DNA of 6,599 bases from Campylobacterota bacterium (GCA_011372825.1 DSAK01000098.1:1-6599), one strand, 5' to 3'; counted from the first letter of the stretch, positions 1 to 6,206 are shown. Made by a program: numbers and translations. The notes: a model not told the origin generated them from the letters alone.

Positions 1-1
1 A

Positions 2-184
2 AATACAACATTTAACAACCCATTTGCAAACACATCGGCTACTACAACCAATATCAAGCTTATCTCGGTCGTTCTCACCTCTGGTGGCACAGGGGTTGAT
101 TTCATTGACCAAAAGAGTATAGTCCTTAGAGCCTTCAGTGCCAATATAGGGACAGCAAGACCAAGCATAACGGGGGATAACTGA
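2..184 (+). CDS. C-terminal end of a pilin/pseudopilin-like protein (5' end outside window)
   Basis: An open frame runs from the window edge to a TGA at 182-184, giving the last 60 residues of a protein. It ends only 1 nt before the next pilin gene, so the two are almost surely cotranscribed. What is left is rich in Thr, Ser and Asn and has alternating beta-type stretches (IKLISVVL, then IVLRAFSANIG), as in the C-terminal sheet of minor pilins of the PilV/GspI kind. The prepilin leader that would prove this lies outside the window, so the assignment rests mainly on position: it is the gene before a J/W-like and a K/X-like pilin. That the frame is coding is fairly sure; the exact family is inference. 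Confidence 0.6.
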   Translation, partial: NTTFNNPFANTSATTTNIKLISVVLTSGGTGVDFIDQKSIVLRAFSANIGTARPSITGDN

Positions 185-185
185 T

Positions 186-1103
186 ATGAAGCGTGGTTTT
201 TCTATGGTAGAGCTTATATTTGTTATCATCGTTTTAGGGATTGTTGCTAGTATCGGGGCTAGTATCATATCAAAAGCATTTGAGACCCATATCGTCCAAA
301 AAGCTACACATAATGCAGCCATCAAGACAGAACTTGCAGCACTTCAGATATCAAACCGCTTAAGCCACGCTATCCCTTGGACACTTGTAGCAAAAAATCC
401 TACTAATCCTTTTAATGATTTTCAGATAGTCTCACGCCTTACGATTCCAGGAGAGATATATACTATACTTGAGTGGGTAGGAGTTGACAATGATAGCTTC
501 AGTGCACGATCTACACCAGGGTGGAGCGGATTTTGTGATATCGACACTTCAACTCCTGCTGAGTGTACCTCGCCAGGGAGTGATTTTGACTTTACAGATA
601 CCGTGATACAAAACCTATCAAGGCGTGGTGCTGATATCACTAACAGTGCAATTTTTTTTAAAACCAGTGATTTCAATAGTACCCTTGCTTACGATCCAGG
701 GTGCATAGGTCTTGTAGCTAGAGGGGGTGGCGCAGATACATCTTGTGCTGTAGGGATAGACTCTTATGCAGGAGAAACGCTCAATTTTAACAATGCTACT
801 CCAAAAATCCGCGCAGAGCATTATGCCCTTAGCTGGAGTGCTTATGCTATCGTCCCAGAAAATTTTAGAGATATAGACGGTGATGGGGTCGCTGATGTGT
901 GGGATTTGATGCTATATTATGATTATAGGCCATGGGAAGGAGAACAATTTAGAAATGGGAGAAATGCCTTGCTTATCAACAATGTCTCAGTCTTCAAGTT
1001 TACAGCTAGTGCAAATACAATCCGATTTAAACTTTGTATCCAGCAACCCATAGGAGAGGCTAACCCTATCACACTTTGTAAAGAAAAGGCGGTCATTCGA
1101 TGA
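186..1103 (+). CDS. Minor pilin/pseudopilin with class III leader and EF-hand-like calcium loop (GspJ/PilW-like)
   Basis: The 305-aa product begins MKRG-FSMVEL, a short basic leader followed by the class III prepilin cleavage site. Cleavage after Gly4 would leave Phe+1 and Glu+5 (residue 9), then a hydrophobic helix to about residue 28 that anchors the subunit in the inner membrane and the pilus core. The globular part has six cysteines spaced as three pairs (117/127, 173/187, 284/298), suiting disulfides in the periplasm. Residues 229-240 match an EF-hand loop, with Asp at loop positions 1, 3, 5, 9 and 12 and Gly at 6. Length fits PilW (about 300 aa) better than GspJ (about 200 aa), but the two roles are alike: minor subunits that prime the pilus or pseudopilus tip. 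The ATG lies 1 nt after the upstream stop, with a G-rich GGGGGA 8 nt before it. The last 4 nt (ATGA) overlap the next gene. Being a pilin-family protein is near certain; the subtype is inferred. Confidence 0.85.
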   Translation: MKRGFSMVELIFVIIVLGIVASIGASIISKAFETHIVQKATHNAAIKTELAALQISNRLSHAIPWTLVAKNPTNPFNDFQIVSRLTIPGEIYTILEWVGVDNDSFSARSTPGWSGFCDIDTSTPAECTSPGSDFDFTDTVIQNLSRRGADITNSAIFFKTSDFNSTLAYDPGCIGLVARGGGADTSCAVGIDSYAGETLNFNNATPKIRAEHYALSWSAYAIVPENFRDIDGDGVADVWDLMLYYDYRPWEGEQFRNGRNALLINNVSVFKFTASANTIRFKLCIQQPIGEANPITLCKEKAVIR

Positions 1104-1585
1104 GAAAAGGTTTTTCACTTGTAACAGCTATTTTTGTCATAGTTTTGATGGCAACCTTAGGAGTGCTTGTCCTAAGTACCACAGCAAAAACTACACAAAA
1201 TACGATTACCCAGTTTCGCCATGAACAAGCTGCCTTACTTGCTAAGAGCTATACAGAGTTTGCTATACTGAGTGTACTTGATTATAACAGAACCCAAAAT
1301 GGAGATTGCATCCAAACTATCAATGGAAATATAGGAAATATAGATGATGGGAGTGGATATCAAGTCACAGCAAACATCTCTTACATTGGCAATAACTTAC
1401 CATGCAATAATGTCTTAAATAACAACATAAATACCTACCCAGCTGATTCAGCACCCGCAATTATTGTTGATGTATTTGTACGCTATAAAGACCAAAACAC
1501 AGTAGCATACGCCAAAAATAATAATATCAATGTAGCGAATCTCCCATTTGTCACCTATCATCGTCGCACACTTCAAAAGATATAG
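1100..1585 (+). CDS. Short minor pilin lacking Glu+5 (GspK/PilX-like)
   Basis: The 161-aa product starts MRKG-FSLVTA and continues with a hydrophobic helix to about residue 27, so it has a prepilin peptidase site after Gly4. The residue at mature position 5 is Thr (residue 9), not the usual Glu. Loss of Glu+5 is known for GspK and is common in PilX/PilK-type minor pilins, which sit at the tip. At 161 aa it is much shorter than GspK (about 300 aa, with a large inserted helical domain) and matches PilX in size. There are two cysteines (70 and 102), a possible disulfide, and an Asn-rich C-terminal half with NNNIN twice (107-111 and 140-144). The start overlaps the upstream stop by ATGA, with AAAGG about 10 nt before, so translation is probably coupled. 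It is the last gene of the pilin operon. Pilin family is well supported; the tip role is inference. Confidence 0.8.
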   Translation: MRKGFSLVTAIFVIVLMATLGVLVLSTTAKTTQNTITQFRHEQAALLAKSYTEFAILSVLDYNRTQNGDCIQTINGNIGNIDDGSGYQVTANISYIGNNLPCNNVLNNNINTYPADSAPAIIVDVFVRYKDQNTVAYAKNNNINVANLPFVTYHRRTLQKI

Positions 1586-1644
1586 TCCCTATTTATCATC
1601 TGTTAAGCAACATAAGATAAAATCATTTTATGGATAGGGACTAT
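1582..1644. repeat. Inverted 11-bp repeat flanking the hpf leader (ATAG-N3-CTAT dyads)
   Basis: ATAGTCCCTAT at 1582-1592 is the exact reverse complement of ATAGGGACTAT at 1634-1644. The first copy overlaps the last codons and stop of the pilin gene; the second forms the core of the hairpin before hpf. Each copy is itself a dyad, ATAG-N3-CTAT. The centres (1587 and 1639) are 52 bp apart, close to five DNA helical turns. In RNA the two arms could also pair with each other, with U-G pairs extending the helix by a few positions inward. The repeat is seen directly; a role as paired operators or as an RNA switch is inference. Confidence 0.6.
1618..1623 (+). promoter_or_regulatory. Possible -10 box of the hpf promoter
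   Basis: TAAAAT lies in an AT-rich stretch between the pilin stop and hpf. Transcription from it would start near 1630-1634, at the edge of the dyad at 1631-1647. No -35 box is visible, which is usual for sigma-70 promoters in Campylobacterota. The match is modest, and hpf might instead be read through from the pilin operon. Confidence 0.3.
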
Positions 1645-1651
1645 CCATAGA
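1627..1651 (+). promoter_or_regulatory. Hairpin/dyad in the hpf leader
   Basis: TGGATAG (1631-1637) and CTATCCA (1641-1647) are perfect inverted repeats around a GGA centre. Pairing extends outward through A1630-T1648 and T1629-A1649, then a T-G and a T-A, giving 11 pairs in RNA with a 3-nt loop. The distance to the hpf start is about 30 nt. No T-run follows (the next bases are GATATCATTTT), so it is not a standard intrinsic terminator. It could be a repressor site at the transcription start or a 5' structure that affects mRNA stability or translation. Confidence 0.5.
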
Positions 1652-1668
1652 GATATCATTTTCCACAC

Positions 1669-1674
1669 AAAGGA
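1669..1674 (+). promoter_or_regulatory. Ribosome binding site of hpf
   Basis: AAAGGA, 7 nt before the ATG at 1682, supports that start. Confidence 0.8.
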
Positions 1675-1681
1675 ATTAGTC

Positions 1682-2224
1682 ATGAATAGAAGTATCGTTG
1701 GACGCCATTTTGAACTAACTGAACCTATCAAAGAGTATATTGAGAGTGCTTTGGGGAGTATCGAAAAATATGGGCTTGATATCATCTCAGCAACCACACT
1801 CATATCTAGTGATGAAAAACACGGCAAAAAAGGTTTTTCGGTTGAATTTATCATAAATCTCAAAGATAAAAATACAGTAGTCATATCCCAAAAAGACAAA
1901 GATGTGTATGCTGCTATTGACTTAGCTATAGAGAGAGTCAAAAAAACACTCAGGCGACATGCTGATAAAATCAAAAGTCACAAGATAAACTCTTTTAGAG
2001 ATTTGGGTGAAGAAGCAGAAGCAGTAGGAGAATTCGTAGGTGGCATAACTGATGACCCTGAGATAGTCCCTATGGATTTGGCACTACACAAGCCTCTTGA
2101 TTTTGATGAAGCTATAGCAATGCTCAAAGAGGAGAAAAAAAGACAATTTATCGTCTTCAATGATACAGACGGCAATTTACGCGTGATGTATAAACGAGCA
2201 GATGGCAAATTTGGTCTCTACTAA
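1682..2224 (+). CDS. hpf: Ribosome hibernation promoting factor, long form
   Basis: The 180-aa protein has the two-domain layout of long HPF. An N-terminal S30AE domain (about 1-105) binds the 30S decoding channel and blocks tRNA and mRNA sites. A variable linker (about 105-125) leads to a C-terminal dimerisation domain (about 126-180) with the family pattern of a DEAIAMLKEEKKRQFIVFND segment and an ending like YKRADGKFGLY. In species with the long form the C-terminal domain pairs two 70S ribosomes into inactive 100S particles in stationary phase or starvation. Basic residues at the end of the S30AE domain (KKTLRRHADKIKSHK, 87-101) fit rRNA binding. The start is backed by AAAGGA at 7 nt. The upstream leader with its dyad suggests its own control, which suits a stress-induced gene. 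An ATAG-N3-CTAT element also lies in its coding sequence at 2063-2073. Confidence 0.95.
   Translation: MNRSIVGRHFELTEPIKEYIESALGSIEKYGLDIISATTLISSDEKHGKKGFSVEFIINLKDKNTVVISQKDKDVYAAIDLAIERVKKTLRRHADKIKSHKINSFRDLGEEAEAVGEFVGGITDDPEIVPMDLALHKPLDFDEAIAMLKEEKKRQFIVFNDTDGNLRVMYKRADGKFGLY
2063..2073. repeat. Third copy of the ATAGTCCCTAT element, inside hpf
   Basis: ATAGTCCCTAT here is identical to 1582-1592 and is the reverse complement of 1634-1644; the match to the latter extends to 12 bp (GATAGTCCCTAT, 2062-2073). It encodes part of Glu-Ile-Val-Pro-Met-Asp in the linker and C-domain join of HPF, so it may be coincidence, but three copies of one 11-mer within 500 bp is striking. Confidence 0.4.
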
Positions 2225-2230
2225 ACACAT

Positions 2231-2260
2231 TGTAGTAGCTTGATATATCAAGCTACTACA
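2231..2260. terminator. Perfect 30-bp palindrome after hpf (terminator-like hairpin or operator)
   Basis: TGTAGTAGCTTGATA (2231-2245) is followed without a gap by its exact reverse complement (2246-2260). It begins 6 nt after the hpf stop. As RNA it would give a stem of about 13 pairs with an AUAU loop. No clean T-tract follows (CTACTTCTAAACC, then TTTT at 2274-2277), so it is not a textbook Rho-independent terminator. It may stop or pause transcription, protect the 3' end of hpf mRNA, or act as a protein-binding site just upstream of the der promoter, whose -35 region adjoins it. The structure is certain; its role is not. Confidence 0.55.
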
Positions 2261-2278
2261 CTACTTCTAAACCTTTTA

Positions 2279-2287
2279 TGATATAAT
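2279..2287 (+). promoter_or_regulatory. Extended -10 promoter for der-trpS-TRIC operon
   Basis: TGATATAAT contains a consensus TATAAT (2282-2287) with the TG-N extension directly before it. Transcription would start at about 2294-2297, some 20 nt before der. There is no -35 match, which is normal for Campylobacterota and for extended -10 promoters. The long palindrome ends 18 bp upstream of this element. Confidence 0.7.
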
Positions 2288-2302
2288 CCCCCTTTAATAC
2301 AT

Positions 2303-2308
2303 AGAGGA
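2303..2308 (+). promoter_or_regulatory. Ribosome binding site of der
   Basis: AGAGGA, 5 nt before the ATG at 2314, fixes the start of Der just ahead of its first P-loop. Confidence 0.8.
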
Positions 2309-2313
2309 TTTCA

Positions 2314-3693
2314 ATGAAAAAAGTAGCCATACTAGGTCGCCCAAATGTCGGCAAAAGCTCCCTCTTTAACCGCTTAGCTAGACAAAGAGATGCGATAACT
2401 TCTGATATAGCTGGTACTACACGAGATATCAAAAAACGGATAGTTACCATATCTGAAAATAGAGAATTTGAAGTAATCGACACTGGTGGTATAGATGAGA
2501 GTAGTGAACTTTTTAGCAAAGTAGCCGAACTTGCTATGAAAGTAGCTAGTGAAGCTGATGTGATACTCTATATGGTTGATGGCAAAATGCTCCCCGATGA
2601 TGAAGACAAAAAACTTTTCTACAGACTACAAAAACTCAACAAACCCATAGCACTTATCATAAATAAGATAGACAATGACAAAGAAGAGGAGTTGAGATTT
2701 TGGGAATTTTCCTCATTTGGTGCAAAAGATATGTTTGGTATATCTGTGAGCCATAACCGCAAATTTAACCCATTTTATCATTGGCTAGAACAATACATAC
2801 CCTCACCATTGGAGACTGAGACACTAGCACTAGAAGAAGAGCCTGACCCACTTTTTGATGAGCCAATTAATCAACTAGAGCTACAAGAAGATGACGAAAT
2901 AAAAGTAGCTATCATAGGGAGAGTCAATACTGGCAAAAGCTCACTTCTAAATACATTGCTCAAAAAAGAGCGAAGTGTAGTGAGTGATGTAGCAGGGACG
3001 ACAATTGATCCAGTTGATGAGACAATTTACTACAATGACCGCAGAATCACTTTTGTTGACACTGCTGGGATTAGACGCAGAAGCAAGATACTAGGGATTG
3101 AGAAATTTGCGTTAGGAAGAACAACAGAAGTACTCAACAAAGCAAATATTGTACTCCTAGTCATTGACTCCACAGCAGGAGTAAGTGAACTTGATGAGAG
3201 GGTGGCTGGACTTATAGAAAAACACAAACTTGCATGTTTGATAGTGTTAAATAAATGGGATATCAGAGATGACAAAACTTATGAAGAGGCAGTTGCTGAT
3301 GTAAGGTATAAGCTCAAATTTTTACATTACGCTTCTCTCATTACAGTTTCAGCGAAAACAGGACTCAGAGTACACAAAATACTTGATGAAATTGTTGCGA
3401 TTTATGATAGATACTCCATGAGGATTCCAACAGCAAAACTCAACGATACTATCAAAGAGGCTATCAGTCGCCACCAAGTACCTTCTCACCATGGTGCAGT
3501 AGTGAGAATCAAGTTTGCCACACAGTTTGATACCAAACCCCCACGAATCGCCCTTGTGTCAAACCGTCCTGAGTTTATCCATTTTAGCTATAAGCGTTAT
3601 CTAGCTAACTTCATAAGAGAGAGGTTTGATCTAGAAGGTGTCCCATTGGACATAGTAGCTAGAAATAGAGGCGAAAGAGATAATGAAGATTAG
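2314..3693 (+). CDS. der: Ribosome assembly GTPase Der (EngA), tandem GTPase domains
   Basis: The 459-aa protein has two G domains in a row and a C-terminal KH-like domain, the unique layout of Der. Domain 1 shows the P-loop GRPNVGKS (8-15), TT switch (35-36), DTGG (56-59) and NKID (117-120). Its G5 region reads SVSH (144-147), not the more usual SA motif. An acidic linker (about 166-196) leads to domain 2: P-loop GRVNTGKS (202-209), TT (229-230), DTAG (249-252), NKWD (313-316) and SAK (346-348). The second P-loop departs from the usual PNVGKS, with Val and Thr replacing Pro and Val, but keeps the Gly, Lys and Ser that bind phosphate. The KH-like part (about 365-450) contains NRPEFIHFSYKRYL, close to the family pattern. 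Der binds the 50S precursor and is essential for large-subunit maturation. It leads an operon with trpS, 12 nt downstream, and has its own promoter. Confidence 0.97.
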   Translation: MKKVAILGRPNVGKSSLFNRLARQRDAITSDIAGTTRDIKKRIVTISENREFEVIDTGGIDESSELFSKVAELAMKVASEADVILYMVDGKMLPDDEDKKLFYRLQKLNKPIALIINKIDNDKEEELRFWEFSSFGAKDMFGISVSHNRKFNPFYHWLEQYIPSPLETETLALEEEPDPLFDEPINQLELQEDDEIKVAIIGRVNTGKSSLLNTLLKKERSVVSDVAGTTIDPVDETIYYNDRRITFVDTAGIRRRSKILGIEKFALGRTTEVLNKANIVLLVIDSTAGVSELDERVAGLIEKHKLACLIVLNKWDIRDDKTYEEAVADVRYKLKFLHYASLITVSAKTGLRVHKILDEIVAIYDRYSMRIPTAKLNDTIKEAISRHQVPSHHGAVVRIKFATQFDTKPPRIALVSNRPEFIHFSYKRYLANFIRERFDLEGVPLDIVARNRGERDNED

Positions 3694-3698
3694 AAAGG
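3693..3698 (+). promoter_or_regulatory. Ribosome binding site of trpS
   Basis: GAAAGG begins on the last base of the der stop and lies 7 nt (a run of T) before the trpS ATG at 3706. Confidence 0.75.
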
Positions 3699-3705
3699 TT
3701 TTTTT

Positions 3706-4668
3706 ATGCGTATATTAACAGGTATTCAAGCAAGTGGCAAATTGCACATCGGGAACTATTTTGGCGCCATGAAACAGATGATACAGCTCCAAGAGGAGCA
3801 TGAACTTTATACATTTATCGCCAATTACCACTCACTAACAAGCTCAAATGATAGTGCCCTATTGCGACAATATACATATGATGCAGCTATCGACTATCTC
3901 TCATTGGGGCTTGATCCAACAAAAGCTACCTTTTGGGTGCAAAGTGATGTCCCTGAAGTGCTTGAATTGTACTGGATACTCTCCAAATATACCCCCATGG
4001 GACTGCTAGAACGCGCCCATAGCTACAAAGACAAAGTCGCCAAAAATATACCCGCATCACATGCACTCTTCTCATATCCTGTGTTGATGGCTGCTGATAT
4101 CTTGCTCCTTGATTCGCAAAAGGTGCCTGTTGGTAAAGACCAAATCCAACATATAGAAATCACCCGTGATATAGCAACAAAATTCAACAACGAATATGGT
4201 GAGATATTTACCCTCCCTGAGTATATAGTCGAAGATGATATAGCTACCATAGTAGGTATAGATGGGGCAAAAATGAGCAAAAGCTATGGCAATACGATAG
4301 ATATTTTTATGGAAGAAAAAACATTACAAAAACGGTGCAATAAGATAATAACCTCATCAACCCCATTAGGTGAGCCTCTTGATTTTGCCACTTGTAATGT
4401 CTATGCGATAGCATCTTTGTTTTTAGATAAAGCGGGCAAAAAAGAGTTACAAGCAAGATACAAAAGTGGACTTGAGGGGTATGGACATTTTAAAAAATAC
4501 CTCAAAGAGCTTATCTGGAATGAGTTTGAAAGTGCCAGAGAAAAAAGAGAATACTATCTAAACGCTCCCGATAGAGTCGAAGAGATACTCCAAGATGGAG
4601 CCGCAAAAGTGAGAGTAAAAGCCAAAGCAAAACTTGCGATGTTAAAAGATGCTGTAGGGTTAAGATAG
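3706..4668 (+). CDS. trpS: Tryptophanyl-tRNA synthetase
   Basis: This class I synthetase charges tRNA-Trp with tryptophan using ATP, in the cytosol. The 320-aa length is normal for bacterial TrpS (about 320-350). Class signatures are in place: HIGN (14-17), the TrpS form of HIGH, right after the opening TGIQASGKL; YPVLMAADIL (124-133); VGKDQIQHIE (142-151), the tryptophan/ATP pocket region; and KMSKS (189-193). The C-terminal helical part (about 240-320) is Lys-rich (KVRVKAKAKLAML) and suits anticodon binding. No leader peptide or T-box is visible upstream, so tryptophan-specific control is not indicated. It sits 12 nt after der and 2 nt before the TRIC-like gene, which implies one mRNA. Confidence 0.97.
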   Translation: MRILTGIQASGKLHIGNYFGAMKQMIQLQEEHELYTFIANYHSLTSSNDSALLRQYTYDAAIDYLSLGLDPTKATFWVQSDVPEVLELYWILSKYTPMGLLERAHSYKDKVAKNIPASHALFSYPVLMAADILLLDSQKVPVGKDQIQHIEITRDIATKFNNEYGEIFTLPEYIVEDDIATIVGIDGAKMSKSYGNTIDIFMEEKTLQKRCNKIITSSTPLGEPLDFATCNVYAIASLFLDKAGKKELQARYKSGLEGYGHFKKYLKELIWNEFESAREKREYYLNAPDRVEEILQDGAAKVRVKAKAKLAMLKDAVGLR

Positions 4669-4670
4669 AT

Positions 4671-5279
4671 ATGCCCCAAGAGCTACTTATAGCTGAGATT
4701 ATAGGGATTGTAGCTTTTGCACTAAGTGGACTGTTTGTCGCAACAAGACAAAAACTCGATCTACTTGGTATTTTTATCATCTCTTTTTTAACTGCACTTG
4801 GTGGAGGTGTGACGCGTGATATCATCATACAAAAAACACCCTATAGTTTTAGCCACTTTCTCCCTGTTGGACTTGTGCTTGGTGTTGTTGTAATTGGGCT
4901 GGCGCTACGACTGCACCAAAAAAGCACCATCGAAAGCCACTTTTTGTTTATCATTAGCGATACCCTAGGACTTGTATCATTTGCCATCACTGGTGCATTG
5001 CTTGGTATTGCAAACGACTTTCATATCATAGGCGTCCTATTACTATCACTTGTCACCGCTGTTGGCGGTGGAGTCCTAAGAGATATGCTACTCAATGAAG
5101 TACCACTAATACTAAAGAGCGATTTTTATGGTAGTGTGGCACTACTAGTAGCTACTATCTTGTACCTCCTTCACCTCATAGAAGCGGTTAATACCATCAC
5201 AATATTTGCTGTTTTTGGATGTGGCATAGCTCTAAGGCTTATCGCCCATTATAAGAAATGGCACTTACCAAAACTCTAA
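4671..5279 (+). CDS. TRIC/UPF0126-family membrane protein (YadS/YicG-like, possible cation channel)
   Basis: The 202-aa protein is almost wholly hydrophobic, with about seven helices (roughly 5-23, 30-47, 63-80, 92-112, 117-133, 152-170 and 172-190). It is an internal duplication: each half carries the family motif, LGGGVTRD at 43-50 and VGGGVLRD at 131-138, the second followed by NEVP. This pattern marks the UPF0126/TRIC family, whose prokaryotic members form trimeric cation channels with kinked glycine-rich helices lining the pore; the physiological role in bacteria is unclear, and a glycine-related transport role has been suggested for some. The C-terminus ends in RLIAHYKKWHLPKL, basic and likely cytoplasmic. 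It begins 2 nt after trpS with only a weak AGGG at about 11 nt, so it may depend on coupling to trpS. Membership is secure; substrate is unknown. Confidence 0.9.
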   Translation: MPQELLIAEIIGIVAFALSGLFVATRQKLDLLGIFIISFLTALGGGVTRDIIIQKTPYSFSHFLPVGLVLGVVVIGLALRLHQKSTIESHFLFIISDTLGLVSFAITGALLGIANDFHIIGVLLLSLVTAVGGGVLRDMLLNEVPLILKSDFYGSVALLVATILYLLHLIEAVNTITIFAVFGCGIALRLIAHYKKWHLPKL

Positions 5280-5304
5280 ATAGATATTTCTAGTGATACA
5301 AAAT

Positions 5305-5419
5305 CTACAACTCTTTGGCTAGATAATCAACTGCTAGATTGAATGCCATATAATAATCAATATTTTCAAAGCTAACAAAATTTACTAAGAATCATCGCAT
5401 TTTTACAATTTTCAACAAC
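5305..5419 (-). pseudogene. Possible gene remnant in the convergent gap downstream of murI
   Basis: The 144-nt space between the TRIC-like gene and murI has no intact gene and no clear terminator. On the minus strand, right after the murI stop, one frame reads VVENCKNAMILSKF (about 5419-5378) and then hits a stop. The frame one base over carries on as VSFENIDYYMAFN (5376-5338) and LAVDYLAKEL (5337-5308) to a TAG at 5305-5307. Removing one T from the TTTT at 5377-5380 (minus strand) would join them into one helical-looking, protein-like sequence. There is no good start or ribosome binding site. This fits the 3' end of a decayed gene once downstream of murI, but a chance open frame of this size is possible. 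The family is not recognised. Confidence 0.3.
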
Positions 5420-5423
5420 TAAA

Positions 5424-6206
5424 CTAAGATAAACTTATATACTTTACCTCTTTTTTGTGACCCAATATGATATCAACCATCTTTTGATTAATATCGCCTG
5501 TGGCATAAATCTCTAAGTTATTGTTACTATTTTGACCCATTTTAATACCAGAAAGCTCTTTTACCCTTTTGGTAATTGGCATTGATGTCTCTATGAGATT
5601 AACTTCTCGCCCCATCACCTCTTTTATCACCTTTGCGACAAGTGGATAATGTGTACAACCAAGAACTATCGTATCAACACCAGCTTCTTTCATCCAAGAG
5701 AGCCATCCATGAAGCATTGAGATAGTTTTTGGGCTATCTAGTGTGCCTGATTCTATCTGTTGAACTAGTCCAGGGCATGCTTGTTCGAAAACTTCTACAT
5801 CATACTCTTGGGCCAATTGATTGCGTAGATTGATATATTTTGCCCCATTGAGAGTAGCTGGGGTAGCTAAGATACCAACTTTTTTTGCAACACTTTGAGA
5901 GATAGCTGGCTTGAGCCCTGGTTCTGTTCCTACTATAAGCAAATTTGAATATCTATGGCGTAAATGCTCAATCGCTGCACTTGTAGCTGTATTGCACGCA
6001 ACCACAAGTACTTCCATAGCATATGTATCTATAAGATAATCGGTGATTTTGATGCTAAAGTCTATGATTTGTTTTAGTGATTTTTCACCATAAGGGGCAT
6101 TTTTGGTATCTGCTATATAAACGATATCCGCATCTTCTAGGTTTTGTAGCATAGTTTTTACTATTGTAAGTCCGCCTAACCCCGAATCAAAAACGCCAAT
6201 ATTCAC
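5424..6206 (-). CDS. murI: Glutamate racemase
   Basis: MurI converts L-glutamate to D-glutamate for the peptidoglycan stem peptide, in the cytosol and without a cofactor. The 260-aa length is typical. The N-terminus FDSGLGGL (6-13) holds Asp7 and Ser8. The two catalytic cysteines are Cys71 in ACNTAT and Cys184 in GCTHYPL, with His186 beside the second; Glu152 in the QQIESG segment matches the conserved acid. APYGEK (37-42) is also a family motif. The start codon is GTG (6204-6206 on the plus strand reads CAC), chosen because it directly precedes the conserved NIGVFDSGLGG and has AGAGAGG 6 nt upstream. It lies downstream of rho on the same strand, an order also known in Helicobacter pylori, with 93 nt between. 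No intrinsic terminator is evident after it. Confidence 0.96.
   Translation of the reverse strand: MNIGVFDSGLGGLTIVKTMLQNLEDADIVYIADTKNAPYGEKSLKQIIDFSIKITDYLIDTYAMEVLVVACNTATSAAIEHLRHRYSNLLIVGTEPGLKPAISQSVAKKVGILATPATLNGAKYINLRNQLAQEYDVEVFEQACPGLVQQIESGTLDSPKTISMLHGWLSWMKEAGVDTIVLGCTHYPLVAKVIKEVMGREVNLIETSMPITKRVKELSGIKMGQNSNNNLEIYATGDINQKMVDIILGHKKEVKYISLS

Noticed and set aside
117..128. TATAGTCCTTAG, similar to the ATAGTCCCTAT element
   Set aside because: Mismatched in the dyad arm and inside coding sequence, so not counted as a fourth copy.
422..821. Minus-strand open frames of 84 and 67 codons
   Set aside because: They lie opposite a clear pilin gene, have no ribosome binding site and no recognisable protein features.
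1603..1974. Minus-strand frame of 123 codons opposite hpf
   Set aside because: It mirrors the well-supported hpf frame and its product resembles no protein; its hydrophobic look comes from reversed lysine and glutamate codons.
3694..3705. T-run after der as a terminator
   Set aside because: No stem precedes the T-run, and it serves as the spacer between the trpS ribosome binding site and its ATG.
4511..4828. Minus-strand frame of 105 codons across the trpS end
   Set aside because: It overlaps two genes with strong family motifs on the plus strand and has no start signal.
5138..5157. Palindromic TAGTAGCTACTA, similar to the core of the palindrome at 2231-2260
   Set aside because: It encodes part of a Leu-Val-Ala-Thr helix in the TRIC-like protein and is short; the likeness is probably chance.
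5318..5339. Direct repeat GCTAGAT with a 15-nt period
   Set aside because: Only two copies; in the possible remnant frame it simply reflects two Leu-Ala pairs five codons apart.
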